DNA of 64,000 bases. It comes from Lycorma delicatula. Its lineage: Eukaryota > Arthropoda > Insecta > Hemiptera > Fulgoridae. Positions 45,541 through 57,785 of the stretch are shown here, in pieces. The notes beneath the pieces are model-generated. The model did not search any database. It saw only the letters and a program-made list of their open reading frames with translations, and had not been told where the DNA came from. A program made the translations under genes and the position numbers. The first letter of the stretch is position 1. Every line of letters starts with the position of its first letter. Location: contig NC_134465.1 of the NCBI RefSeq assembly GCF_047948215.1, positions 46,903,946-46,967,945 on the forward strand, in the 5' to 3' direction.

Positions 45541-45701
45541 CCCCACTTCTGAAGTGAGGCAGGCAAATTAAAATAAAAAGATCAAGAACCGGCAGGCCAA
45601 CCTGCCATCCAAAGAGGCCTGTTAAGAGTCGCAAGGACACGACCCTGGACTGAGTCATGCTTGACTGCTAATCCGTTCCAGGGGTGTAGGAAAAAAATAA
45701 T
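45541..45701 (+). mobile_element. Short retroposon with 14-bp target-site duplication
   Basis: 161 bp, GC-richer than the flanks, ending GTAGGAAAAAAATAAT. Flanked by AGTTAAGTGTACCA at 45527-45540 and 45702-45715, an exact duplication. No B box recognised. Could be the truncated 3' end of a LINE or an unnamed SINE. Confidence 0.85.
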
Positions 45702-46079
45702 AGTTAAGTGTACCAAAAATTCAAACACACCTAGAATTTAAAATAAAGCTATCTCAAGGTTAAAATTAACACATTTAATATTGTAAACACTAAGAAATGA
45801 ATAAAAAACGTATTAAGTTCATACAAAATTTTTTTAAAAAATATTTACGTAATTTTGGGAGAAAATGGATACAAGTACTATTCAACTAACCCCAGTTCAC
45901 CTACCAAAACCCCTCAAAGAAATGTCGTTCATGTAAGATCTGGACCAATTTCAGGTTGTAGAGGTGTGTCTGAACCTGCAGAGTGCTTAGTTATTTTTTA
46001 CTGATAATATAATGAATAAAATTCTAAAGCACACAATGAAGAAATTCAATGACAGAAGATAAAAATACAAAGGTCAAGA

Positions 46080-47345
46080 CAGGGCTACATTGAACGATGT
46101 CAATCAACTAGAACTTGATACGTGGTTCTTGTCGATTCTTCTCAGCGCCGCATTGAAGTTAACCATTTGCCAACCTCTCTTCTCTTCAACACAGGATTTT
46201 TTGGAGAACATTTTAGAGCCAAAATATCTGAGAAACCATTCAATTTTTTAACACACTGTATCAAATTTGACGACAAAAGTACAAGAGCCACTTGTAATCT
46301 TGAAAATAAATTTTCAACAATATCTGAAATTTGGGAGATGTTTGTACAAAACTATAGAGGTTCATAGAAGCCTATCTCATATTGTATAATCGACAAAGCA
46401 GTTGGTGGGCTTCAGGGGAAAATGTCCTTTTTGGGTTTACACGTCTAACAAACCAAATCAATATGGGATGAAAATAGTGCTTTTACGCAATAATACTATG
46501 AAATATATGGTGGATACAGATCCTTATTTAGGAAAAAGCACCAAGACTGGGGGCACTCCATTAGCGGTTTATTTTGTCAACAGACTCATTGCTACAATAA
46601 AAAGATCTAATCGGAATGTAACCTTTCATAATTGGTTCTCAAGTACACCACTAGCATGTTGTTTCAACCTGAATACAAATTGACAGTAACTGGACAATTT
46701 GAAAGGATAAGAAAGAACTTCTGGTCAATTTCACCAATCTTCATTACAATGATAAAAAAATTGGTTCTTCACCATTTCTGATGGAGATGTAACAGCTGTT
46801 TCATATAAACCTAAAAATAAATTAGTTCTTATGAGTACAATGCACTCAAACTTTTGTGTTAACAGTTTTACAAATAAACTAGATATTATACATTCTTACA
46901 TCGAAACTAAAGGTGCAGCTTTGCCAAAGAATGAATTGCAAATGGAAACTAAAAGATGAACACTTAGTTTTTTTACAATATGATAAATATTTCCGCTACA
47001 AATTCTCATATAATTTGTACTTCTAATTTTCTAAGAAAAAATCCTGGAATAAAGTCATTATCAACACTGCAATACATGATAAACCTTCATAAACAATTAG
47101 TATGAGAGTGGCAAAAAATACATTTGTCGTATTAGTTGATCAGCAGAGACTTCAAAATATAATCCAAAATTCGCTAGGGATTACAGAAAATGTTGTTGCA
47201 GATAAATAAAAAAGATTGCAAAGATCCTCAAAAATATTATAGTGTTTGTCCTTATACTATAAGGATGACAAAACTGTTTGTGGTAAAGACAGCAAACTGG
47301 TTTGCGATGAACACCAAACAAAACACTGTTTGAATTGTTGAAGAA
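46080..47345 (+). pseudogene. piggyBac-like transposase relic B
   Basis: Pieces in order: FLTHCIKFDDKSTRATCNLE and SEIWEMFVQNYRGS (46122-46367), then QLVGFRGKCPFWVYTSNKPN, YGMKIVLLRNN, GRNVT-like NRNVTFHNWFSSTPLA (to 46683), and near 47265-47340 a Cys-rich end (VCGKDSKLVCDEHQTKHCLNC) like the C-terminal zinc domain of piggyBac. The first catalytic position, usually TIDEQ, reads STKQ. The second, usually CDNFFTS, reads FHNWFSS. Both Asp are therefore replaced. Frameshifts break the rest. Another lineage than relics A and C. Confidence 0.82.
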
Positions 47346-47968
47346 AGTTTATTTTTTACTTTGTAACAATTAAAATTTCATCATTCTATACTTTTCTATT
47401 ATTATTGATTATTGTAGTTTAATTTTAATAATCTTATTTTTATTACTAACTGCAATTTTTTTAAGTACTTTCCATTTGTCAAAAATAAATTAATTAATAA
47501 ACAATAAAATATATTAAAATAAAATTTATCCAATTAAAAGACGTTAAATAACCACATAGTCATAACATGGGCTATGGAGGCTGCAATAACAACTATATAC
47601 ATCGATTTAATGTTACCGATACTGTGAATTAAATCAGGGTTACCATTTTTGGGTTAATCTGAAAAAAATACTTCTAAAATATCTGATTTTAGAAGTGCAG
47701 TCTTGTTGATTAATTCTACGATCCGTAAATGAAAGCACGTCTCCTTACAGCCAAATAATAAATTAAAAGATTTCAATGGTATCAACGAAGACAGGTTCTA
47801 ATTAAAACAGAGTCAAATTAAAATATTTCTTATTCCACTATAACTTCTTTTTTTCCAGTGTATATATGTATAATATATATATATATATATTTTTTTCTCT
47901 TTTTTTTAAAGATTCGTGGTGTACATGTAGTCGACATTAACTTGAAATAGCAAGAATGTACACTCTCT
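47346..47968. other. Spacer between piggyBac relics
   Basis: AT-rich with a short (TA)n at about 47873-47890. Nothing else recognised. Confidence 0.35.
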
Positions 47969-49530
47969 TTAACCCTTTGAAGACCACTTGAAAATTTTTC
48001 ATTTCAATTTTACTCTAAAAAGACCTATTGGTGAAATTATGTCAGTATCAAAATGAGGTTTGTGCTAATCACATGTTTGGTTGTCATGGCAAGTCTGCTT
48101 ATGGTAGAGCTTATATTTGTTATTGTTTAAAGTTGCACGTGAGCATTGCAATTAATATTCAGAGGGTAAATAAAAATAATTATTTTAAACTTAATGACTG
48201 TTATGTTTTTATTTTTTGGGAATATTTAATTGTATTCATTGTGTAAAATGTAAATATTGTTCATTTGTTATTCATTTTGAGTAGGCCATGAAAAATCATT
48301 GTTCAGAGTGAAAAAGATGATTTAATTTATTTTTTATAATACTGTATTTACTAGTGTATTGCATAGTACACAGATGAGCTGAGAACATTCTGCATTTATC
48401 ACTGTTTTTAGTTGTTTGTGATGTTTGGTTCATAACACTATACTTATTTCATATGTTTTGTTTTCTTTTTTCCAGCAAAATTTACCAGCGAACTGCTATA
48501 ACATGCAAAATGAGCGGTGTATTTTGAACACCGACTGAAATTGATCAAGAACTCAGGATTGTTCAACCTGTCAATGATTTGTATACTGACAATTCTAACC
48601 TAAATTTTGATGACACTGATGAAGATCCAAGTTATACTCCTGACTTGCCCCAGACATTATCATTTGGGGAAACTTCATGATCATTCATAAACACGAGCGA
48701 TACAAATACTGAAGATGAAGTTACTGAATGTCCAACAAAACACAAGCAACTGATGATTAGGTCTCGTGATAATGACAATGATTTTGAAAACGTGTGGAAG
48801 AAAGTTGAATGTAACTTCACATTTGACCATAATTTTAGTTTAGATGAAAGATTTGGCCCTAAAAATTTCCCTCAAACAGATGCTAAGCAAGTAGACTATT
48901 TCAAATGGCTTTTTACTGTCCCTTTGCTAAAATTATTTAAAAAACTAACAGATATGCCAGTGATACCACAACATCAAAAGGAAAGATTATCTTCCCTTCT
49001 AATATACTTAGTTCTTGGAAACCAGTGATAGTTATGAAATCCTTCCTTTACTGCTGTTATTGTAACACGCGGTCTTGTAAAAAAACCAACATAAAAATCT
49101 TACTGGTCTAAAACACCTTCTCAGAGCACTCCCTGCTTCCGAAAATGTTTGTTCGAACACAATTTGAATTATTTTCATATGGTTAACAGAGTTTTACCAA
49201 AACCCAATGAAGTCAGATATGATCCTTGTAAAAATGTCAACCTCTACTGGACACCACATTAACAATACTTCAAAAAATCTACACACTCCACATCAGAAGA
49301 TATCTATAAACGAGTCTTATCGATACTCAGAATCACTCATATTTGATGCAATACCTACTAAACAAGCACCCTCACAACAGGTGGGGCAACAAGCTCTGGG
49401 TGCTTTGCAATTCTGTTTCTAAATACCTCAGGAGCTTTTTTTGTTACAAACGATCTAGAATTGAAAGCAATAAAGAAGAAATTAAGAAAAATGACAATGT
49501 GCAAGAGGTTAAACCCTTCAGCAGCTGATA
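47969..49530 (+). pseudogene. piggyBac-like element relic C with a TTAA left end
   Basis: TTAA at 47969-47972 is followed by CCCTTTGAAGACCACTTG, the CCCTTT start common in piggyBac terminal repeats. Coding pieces: an acidic N-terminal region (DDTDEDPSYTPDLP near 48610), FGPKNFPQTDAKQVDYFKWL and VPLLKLFKKLT (48753-49028), LPKPNEVRYDPCKNVN near 49195, TPHQKISINES near 49290 and NKHPHNRWGNKLWVLCNSVSKYL (49350-49430). The first catalytic Asp, normally S-V/I-DES, is Asn here (SINES). Frames change several times, and the second half of the transposase was not found. The WGxKLWVLxDSVSxY block shows kinship with relic A. Confidence 0.75.
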
Positions 49531-49871
49531 TGGCTCTATTTTTCTATATCTACTGATGATAAATACCTTCTTGACAAATGATTCTACTCAACTCATAACA
49601 CCCAGAGTTAAGTGTAAAAATGGTTATTTAAAAAAAATTCTTCAAACAGTTTTTTAATTCCTAAATCTTCTGTCTTAACAAGTCCAAGGGTAACACTAAT
49701 TATGTTGAAAAAATGATGTAAGGATTTTTTTATACATGTCAAAAAACAAGATAACTGGTTATCATAATTTTTAACTAGCAGGCTTCTAGAATATATATTT
49801 ATCATATATAAAATATACACAAAATATAGTATATATGTATATAACACCATATACTCACACGAACACATATA

Positions 49872-51132
49872 CGAGGTGTTCAAAAAGTAACGAGAATTCT
49901 GAAATTTCGTGGTTATATATATATATATATATATATGGTTATATATATATATAAGTCTGATTCTCAGGATTTTTTTGTTGTTGTAAACATGTCGTATCAG
50001 TACATTTTTGCCATATTGGATGTTTAGTCTGTTGTCAGCTGTCAAAAGGATAACAATCTTTTGGTATGATCGGAGATTTTTTATTTGTATAAATAATGGA
50101 TCAGAGAATTTGTATTAAATTTTGCTATAAGAATGGAATAAAGTGTAGCAATGTTTTAAAATTGTTAAATATCGCTTTTGGCAAGTCTGCTATGAGTAAA
50201 GCAAGAGTTTATGAGTGCAATAAGTGTTTTCAAGGTCTTGAATATATTGAAGATGACAAGTGCCCTGGACGCACCAACACATCAATAATTTACAAAAACA
50301 TGGGAAAAGTGAAAGAAATGATTATGAAAGATTGCTGAATCACAATCAAAGAACTTGCTGATGATGGGATATCAATTGGTTCATGCCGTGAATTTTTTTC
50401 AGATTTTTGGGTACGAAATGTGTGGCAGCAAAATTTGTTCCAACATTTTTGAACTTTGAACAAAAACAGCAGCAAATGGAAGTTGCTCAGGAGTCGCTAA
50501 ATGAAGTCAACAACGGCGTAGAACTACTGAAACATATCATAACAGATGATGAAACATAGGTTTACGGATATGATGTACAAACTAAGACTCAATTGTCTTA
50601 GTGGAGGCATTCTGGATCAAAAAACTGAAAAAAGCTTGACAAGCACAGTTGAATGTGAAGGTTATGGTCATAGTGTTCTTCGATTTTAACAGCATAGTGC
50701 ATCATGAGTTCTTGCTGCAAGGTCAAACGATCAATAAGGAGTATTATCAACAACTTCTACACAGTTTGCATGAAGCAATCCAAAAAAAAAAACACCTTGA
50801 TTTGTGGCAAAACAATTCATAGCTTTTGCGCTACGATAATGCGCCTGCCCACACTTCATTGCTTGTTCGACAATTTTTAGCCAAAAACAACACTGTAATG
50901 ATACATCATTTGCCATATTCACCAAAGATGGCCCCATGCGACTTTTTTCTATTCCCAAAAAACACTATTCCAAGGATCGAGTTCCAGAAGTGTTTTGGGG
51001 ATTGGAAAAAGTGCTGACATAAGTGTATAATATCTAATGGGGACTATTTATATAGTAAATAACATTAATATAGACGAATAAATAAAATTCTTTCCAAAAA
51101 AAAAATTCTCGTTACTTTCTGAATATACCTCC
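49872..51132 (+). mobile_element. Full-length mariner (DD34D), inactivated
   Basis: Ends: CGAGGTGTTCAAAAAGTAAC at 49872 and, reversed, GGAGGTATATTCAGAAAGTA at 51132. Both continue into AACGAGAATT, with a 2-bp indel, and are flanked by TA (49870-49871, 51133-51134). ATG at 50096 opens the HTH (MDQRICIKFCYKNGIKCSNV). Later come TDDE (first Asp, near 50552), the VIVFFDFNS block in another frame, RYDNAPAHTSLLVRQFLA with the second Asp, and YSPKMAPCDFFLFP with the third, 34 residues apart. Many stops and shifts, a (TA)n insertion at about 49914-49953, and a short deletion after FLFPKNT disable it. It sits between piggyBac relics C and D. Confidence 0.9.
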
Positions 51133-52150
51133 TATGTAGTTAGCCATATATAAATGCCTGTTTGAGAACTTAAGTCATCAGGTAACTTTTCTGTAGATGA
51201 ACAGGTGATGTAATTTACAGGACGATGTCCATACAGACAATATATTCCAAGGAAACCAAGGCCTGTAAGTATAAAAAATTTCACAGTCACTACTTCTGAT
51301 GGACTTTTGATAAATTTATTTTATATCAGGGTTCAAAAACAAATTTACTTGACAGAGCATTAGGTTTAGGACCAGCAGTTAAAATAAAACTGGACATTAA
51401 TTACCTCCTCTAATTGTCATATATTTTGATAGTTACTTTACTGCTATGGAGCTAATAAAAAAATTACGTGCTGAAAATTATGAAACAGGAACAGTGATAG
51501 ACCAACCGCTTAAGAAAAATAAATTTTTGCACAGACTGTGATCTGAATCGGAGTGATTTTTAAGAATTTGTTCTTCTGACAGAAAATCTATGGCATTGAA
51601 ACACAGACAACAAATGCATAACATTATTGTCATCCATTACAGGTAGTTCCCCAATAGAAGTACTATCTTGATGGAGCAAAAAGACCATAAAGACATTACT
51701 GTACATCTTGTTACGGTTACAAAATATAATGAAAACCAGGTGGTGTAGACACTTTTAATCAATTAATGGAGTGTTACCACACTTGAATAAAAACTAAAAA
51801 ATAGATTCTTAAAACTATTACATTTTCTTGATTAAGCTGGTTGCAATACAGAAGAGACTGCAGAAGTCAACATATTCATAATCAAAAATTTCATGCTGCT
51901 AAAATTCAGAGTGGATCTTGCCGAAACCTTGATGAGCATTACCATTCAGTAATTCCAATAAACAAGTAACAGAAGAAGGGGGTGTAGAATTCCCTCAACA
52001 AAACCTCAGAATTGGCATGTCACTGTTTTATCTGTTGACAAACGCACTGACGGATGTAACCACTGGCCTACTGTTGACTCTCTTTTAAATGCAAGTGCCA
52101 TTTAAAAAACTACTCTTCCAGGACAGTGTTACATGTGAAAAGTATAACAT
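51133..52150 (+). pseudogene. piggyBac-like transposase relic D (C-terminal part)
   Basis: Starts in the core: FSVDEQVM, stop, FTGRCPYRQYIPRKPRPV near 51190-51260 (first catalytic Asp kept), TSDGLLINLF, then RALGLGPAVKIKLDIN, FDSYFTAMELIKKLRAENYE (second Asp kept, near 51430), TGTVIDQPLKKNK and, near 52040, RTDGCNHWPTVDSLL. The N-terminal third is missing. TTAA with ACCCTTCAGCAGC at 49509 may be its left end, which would mean the mariner at 49872 inserted into it. The FTGRCPxRQYxPxKPxPxG motif marks a different lineage from relics A-C. Confidence 0.78.
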
Positions 52151-53005
52151 TTACTAGTATTTATTTAAGAAAAAAACTATTTTAAGATTTTTCACAATGA
52201 AAAATAAGTGAATATAATTTAGAAGAAATTAATAATTTGTCAATTTAGTTTAGTTTTTTGTACTTTTTTATCATTATTAATTTTCATTTAGATTTAGAAA
52301 TTAAAATACAAAGATTTTGAAATTGTTTAGTTGTCTTTTCACCATATATGGACAACATCCACATTTTCCATAACAAATATCACCTCTATACCTAAAAACT
52401 ATAATAGTTCCAAAAAGTTAAATGTAAGTAATTTGGTAGTGCCTAACCTTTACAACTGTGTAGGGAAATTTTCTGGAAAAATAAACATACCAAAAAAAAT
52501 TCAGGCATTTCCGAATCAAATAAGTCCGATTAAGAAAAGCAAGCCATTGAAAAAGCAAAGTCCCGAGAAGGTGTTTTAAAAAACACCTTCTCAGGATTTT
52601 GATGCTTAAGTTTTTATTTTTCTTAGGTCTAAAAGAGATACAACAAGATGTTGTCCATGAGTGTTGAGTGTGGTGGCTGTTACAGGGACTTATTCAAGAG
52701 CATGGATTCCCATGCAGTCATGAGGTGTAGTGCCATCTTGACGAGGTAGTTTAAGTGATAAAGTAAATGTCACACGGGACTCTGTGATGGAGCTGAGTAC
52801 AAGGTCTGTCCTCCTTTCCCTGGTACACCAGACTGGAGTTCGTAGTTGTAATCAAGTCAGGGGTTTGAACTATAAAGTTAAGTTCACTAAGGGAACTAGG
52901 AATAAATTTCATTGTTGCAAACATTTCTTGTGTTGTGTTATTTATTTAATTTTGCCTCAAATACTATGAGACATTTACTTACAATAGTAGCTTAATTAAG
53001 TGAAT
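52151..53005. other. Unassigned spacer
   Basis: An open frame 52331-52579 is rich in Lys, Ser, Asn and Pro with no recognised domain. The segment 52630-52960 is less AT-rich and might be an unknown retroposon. No tail or target duplication seen. Confidence 0.35.
52565..52592. repeat. Perfect 12-bp hairpin
   Basis: GAGAAGGTGTTT (52565-52576) and AAACACCTTCTC (52581-52592) around TAAA. The same AAAACACCTTCTCAG word occurs at 49107-49121 in relic C. Confidence 0.9.
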
Positions 53006-53320
53006 AACTAGGCGCGGGGTTCGTGCTTCTGTGAACTCAGTTACCTAATTCAGAGGCAATGAAGTAGGGCAGTCAAGATGTCCAAAAGAAGCCTACGGCG
53101 AAGGCCGAGTCATAAATTCACTGATGCAAATGTCTACAGAGGCATTTACATCAGTGGCTTCCCAACAAGGACTGGTTTGTTACTGAGATGTAAAAAGTTA
53201 GAAGGTCAAAGGACAGCCTCTGTTAAAGCCCATCAGGGCTAGTAACATAGGGGGGGGGGGGGGTTGATGGTGACTGGAATCGTCACAAGGCAGTCTTCCC
53301 CTACAGGGGTTGGAATGTAG
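53006..53320 (+). repeat. Diverged tandem repeat, unit 1
   Basis: AACTAGGCGCGGGGTTCGTG to AGGGGTTGGAATGTAG. Shares long blocks with unit 2 (53365-53659). Ends near a CCCCTACAGGGG mini-palindrome and contains a run of 14 G at 53250-53263. Confidence 0.85.
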
Positions 53321-53364
53321 GTCTAAAGGTTTTATTGTAATGATCAACATTTTTTTTAGTATAG

Positions 53365-53659
53365 AACTAGGCGCTGGGTTCATGCTTCTGCAAACTTGGT
53401 TAGCTGGTTCAGAGGGAAATGATGCAAGACAAAGATGTCTGAAAGAAGCCTCTACAGCAAAGGAAAAGGCTGAATTTAAAATCACTAATGTAAATAGCTA
53501 CCGAAGCATTTACATTGGTGGCATCCCAACTGAGGCCTGGCTGATGACTGATATGTAATCAGTTAAGAGTCAAAAGATAACCTCCATTAGTCCATCAGGG
53601 CTATGAACAGTGATGGGGGATGGTGTGGGTGTGTCTTCCCCTGCAGGGGTTGGGATGTA
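53365..53659 (+). repeat. Diverged tandem repeat, unit 2
   Basis: AACTAGGCGCTGGGTTCATG to GGGGTTGGGATGTA. Same order of blocks as unit 1: TTCAGAGG.AATGA, AAGATGTC..AAAGAAGCCT, AGCATTTACATTGGTGGC, CATCAGGGCTA, CCCCTGCAGGGG. Both may be 3' parts of a LINE or a dimeric SINE. The frame 53310-53558 has no known domain. Confidence 0.85.
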
Positions 53660-54118
53660 ACTTTTGCGTGGTTGTTCAACTTATCCACAACATTTTTGAT
53701 GGACTGAAACATCCAGTTTTTTTAAATTTAGTTAAATTAAAAGTTTTGTGTAGCATTTCATTAACACTGTAGCATTTCATTAACACTTTTAACCTTTCAG
53801 GTTTTTTTTTGCATTTTGACCAAAATAGTCGACAATACACCTTAACTAAACTACAATAACGTAACAATTAAATTAATTGTTGTCATTAAGAAATAAAACT
53901 CTGAAAATAAATTATACATAAACACCTATACATTTCAATGACTATAAATTTTCTGAAAAAAAAAAAAGAAGAAATTACTTTACAAGAAAAAACTTTACTG
54001 AGTAATTGTTATAAAAAAATCAGCATACCTGAAAAAAAAATCAATAATTATTGAAAAAAATTTAACTACAACTTTATTCAAAATAAAAGATAACTGTGAA
54101 ACTTTTCACATATATTTT
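53660..54118. other. AT-rich spacer
   Basis: A 22-bp direct repeat (GTGTAGCATTTCATTAACAC-like, near 53746-53787) and A runs. Nothing else. Confidence 0.35.
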
Positions 54119-54372
54119 TTATAACTTGTCAAAGTTTAGAAAGTATAAACACAACTGATGCGCTGTAGTTCTACCAGAGGCGTCTGAAGTGTTGTTGGCA
54201 TGATTAGTAGTACAGTTGAGAGGTTAATCTACCATGACATATCATCTTAAGTAGTAAGAAACCAATCTGTTTCATGTGTTTATGTTGATATCCTTATTAC
54301 CCTGCCATGCCAGTCCAGGAATCCATTCCCATTCTGTGTCAAGTGTGATTTCTAAACTTTGACAAGTAATAA
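54119..54372. mobile_element. MITE, 254 bp
   Basis: 24-bp terminal inverted repeats: TTATAACTTGTCAAAGTTTA at 54119 and TTATTACTTGTCAAAGTTTA reversed at 54372, both continuing GAAA, one mismatch. Non-coding interior. No certain target duplication. The class is unknown, but the size and ends fit a DNA-transposon derivative. Confidence 0.8.
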
Positions 54373-57300
54373 CTTAAAAAAAAAAATATCTTTTTTAAAA
54401 ATGTTTGGAAAAAACTAGAATGAATATATAAGAAACAAAATCAACAAACTGAAAAGAAAAAGAAACAAAGAATATTTAAAAAGAAAATTATTTTGTATTC
54501 TTTTTTTTTTAAATCATTTTATATAACTTTTAAATTACTTTTTTTTTTATTGATACACTTAACTTCAAATATATTTTATTATAAGTAATTAAGATTATTA
54601 TTAAGAAAACAGGGAGTCATTTTTGGATTTGTTTACTATTAAAAAATTTAATACTAAAGCTGTTGTGTACAACACTGTTCTCAATTAATGAAAAAATAGC
54701 TTAACTGATTATTGAACAATAATTTTATGTAGATGGTAAGCAAAATTAAATTTAAGAATATTCTAATGGGTTTCTTCCAATTAAGAAGAAAGAACAAACA
54801 TAAAGAAAGAAGAATCTAGAAGGAACTAAAAGAGATTCTTTTCTAAGAATAATGGGATCCATTTAACAATTAGTTCTTTGTAGTACAGACAATGTCAACC
54901 CCGACCCCCACCACCCCAAAAGCTCCTGTTCGATCAGAAGGATTACCAAACCGGAAAAAGAACTTATAGAAAAACAGTACAGTATGGACAATAAAAATTA
55001 TTACACTTGTGATAATTAAAAGGACAAGTCAGGTACTGGTTTTGCAGGTCAAGAGGTATAAATACTGACGGAGACCAGTGGACACAGTCAATAGTTTTGT
55101 GAGGCCGTGTTCGGTACAGTTGTGATAATAGCAATAATAGTAAGCATGTGGTTCTGAGTGAAGACATCATGAGTATTCTGTTGTGGACAATGGTTGAATA
55201 CAAGAAATATTCAGTGAGTTATTGGTAAACAGAAGTGAATGTGACGACAGTATTCTTTTCATTCATTAAAAATAGGGTAGTATTGTTTTAAACAGTAAAA
55301 GTAATAAAACTTCAGAAATTAATTTGTATGAACTTTAGACTTTTTATTGTTTTTTGTTATGAATTCAATATTAGTTTCTATTAGTCATTATAACATATTT
55401 TTAGTAAACTGGATTGTATTTTGGTATTTATAATTTTAATTTATTTAACTCAGTTGTCTTTATTTGAATTACTATTTTTATATATATATCTATTATTATT
55501 TCATATAATTTTAGAGTAATAAATTGCATTTATAAGAAATTTTTATGTTTGTTAGTATCAATATCGGTTGAATTGTGAACAAATGACAATATGTTAATGT
55601 AAGAAAAGCATAGTACATGTACAAGACAAAAGTAGGAGGTTTACATGATTAGAAAAAAAAATTTATATAAGATGATTAATAAAAATAACTGCTGAAGAGA
55701 ATGGGAAATTTTAAAAAGATGCAATTAAAAGGGAGAAATTACAAGAAATAATTGATAGCTAGAACTATTAATGATCCAACTTAAGGGAATTAAAAAAATG
55801 GGAATAAACATAATTAGTAAATTATTAAGCAAAAATGTAGATAAGAATAGAATAAACAGGAGAACAGGATTCAGATTATTAAACTCATGATACGTCTTTC
55901 ATTATATGTATGAAAGACAGCAAAAACAAAATGTTATAAAATTTTAAATGAGCAAGAATAAAAAGATTATGTAGTAAACCCTACAGCGATCAGATGGAGA
56001 GATGTACTGTACATATTTTCATAATGGATTACACTGAAAGTAATGGCATGCAATCCACTATAAAGACAGGATTAGAAGTAGATATTGGTGACAATGGACC
56101 TACATAAAATGTATCAAAAAAAGCAAAGTAAAAAGCAAAACAAAGTATGTAATATAAAAAAATGCTTTTAATAGGCTTATTATGAACACAATATTTATAG
56201 AAGCAAACCAACTGTAGCTTTTAAAAACTATTTTATAATTTAATAGCACAGATATTTCAAACACTCTTCATTAGAAACATGTTATATCATCATAAACAGG
56301 TTATGACAATGACTATTTTAACAGCTATAATTTTTAACTTTCAGTTCACAATTTATACAGAAATAAATGTTCACCATAAAACAAAATCTATAAAAGCACT
56401 TTAATAGTAAAAATGTTGTAAAATCTTCGAATTAATCTACAAAAAATATATCAAACAGATCTTTCAAGAACATAAAAAATCTCTAGAATTTATAAGTTAT
56501 TGTCATCACAATACCATCAGTATTTGATCAAAATAGAATCTCCTGCATCAAAGATTAGTGATATTTCAAGAATTCTCCGGACTCTTTCTAAAATGTAGCA
56601 TATAGGATAAATGAAATGTGGTAACTAAACATATATACATAAATTCATACCCAGTTACCTATGTGAAATTAATTAATACATTGTTATAGAGACAAAATGG
56701 AAGAAACAATCATGCAAAAATAAGTTTAACAGTATAAAATTTTCTAACAGTAAACACCAAAAGACACCAAGAAGTAATAATTACCCAAATTTGTTTCAAA
56801 TAAAAAACTTTACTAAAGAAAAATCATCCTAAACATATCTGAATAAAATTGTAGTTTATTAATAATTAAATGCTACAAAAAAAATTAAATTAGTATTAAT
56901 GTTGCACAATCACAAAAAAGTAAAAATCTAAACACAGTACAGTTGTTCCTTTATCACAGTGTATATGAATAAACAATATATTTATATTGTATAAAGTTAT
57001 TTAACTTGTCACATCATTTCCATTAAGTTTTTTCATCACATTATTTCATAACACTTTTATTTTTAATCCATTTTTCATCATGTCTTCATTAAGCATTGTA
57101 ATTTACAACAGACAAAGATGTCTTGTGTCTATCATTAACATGAACTATAACATTATTCAGAACCTTTTTCAAAAATCACTTTTTTGATCTGTAAAGAACA
57201 ATTTTATAAAAACCTTACAATGACTGTAATACTTGATTATAGATTACAATATAGTAAAAAATTATGCATAAATTATTAACAGAATACATAGTATAGTATG

Positions 57301-57670
57301 AATAGTTAAGACAAGATAAATATTATAAATAATTAACAGATGGTATTTCGAAGATACAACGTCTTACATCCACTAATAGTCTAAATTATTTCAATTATAT
57401 TTTACAGTAGTACCAAAAAAGTAAAACAGTTCACGATTACTGTATACTTATCAAATAAATAAAAAGTGCATAATTTTTTTTATTTTAAATATTTTATCTA
57501 TATCATCTTTAAATTATGTGCATATTAATCTTCCACAGTTTTTCATAGAATTCATATCTGATTAATATTACTTTTTTCAAACTATCTTTATATACATCTA
57601 AATATGTATATAACTTAAAAAAAAAAAAAAATCAAGGTAATATTAAAGTCTTTACTGATTTTCTACATAT
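54373..57670. other. AT-rich DNA, about 3.3 kb
   Basis: No credible open frame. Near 55057 TATAAATACTGACGG precedes a GC-richer stretch and could be a core promoter, but no transcript can be supported. The right part probably holds the 3' UTR of the minus-strand gene ending at 57676. Confidence 0.3.
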
Positions 57671-57675
57671 TTCAC

Positions 57676-57785
57676 TCAATAGCTAACTCTTCTCCAACCA
57701 CGATTTCCTCCTCGGAAGCTACCCCTTGACCATCCTCCACCGCCCATTCTTCCACCTCGTCCTCTACCTCGCATTGCTGGTGGTG
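57676..57785 (-). CDS. Last coding exon of an RGG-rich protein (host gene, 3' end)
   Basis: On the minus strand, TTTATGTTTTAG is followed at 57785 by coding sequence for PPAMRGRGRGGRMGGGGWSR, GSFRGGNRGWRRVSY and a TGA stop at 57678-57676. RGG/RG-rich tails bind RNA and are arginine-methylated in many RNA-associated proteins, so a role in RNA handling is likely but the gene is not identified. The exon starts in phase 1 (CA completing a codon). That fits the donor after base 61632 of the upstream exon (one base left over), joining SSY-T-PPAM. The upstream reading of the same frame before the AG is hydrophobic noise and I treat it as intron. Confidence 0.55.

Noticed and set aside
55057..55110. 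Core promoter with TATAAATA
   Set aside because: A TATA-like word is expected by chance in AT-rich DNA and no gene starts downstream.
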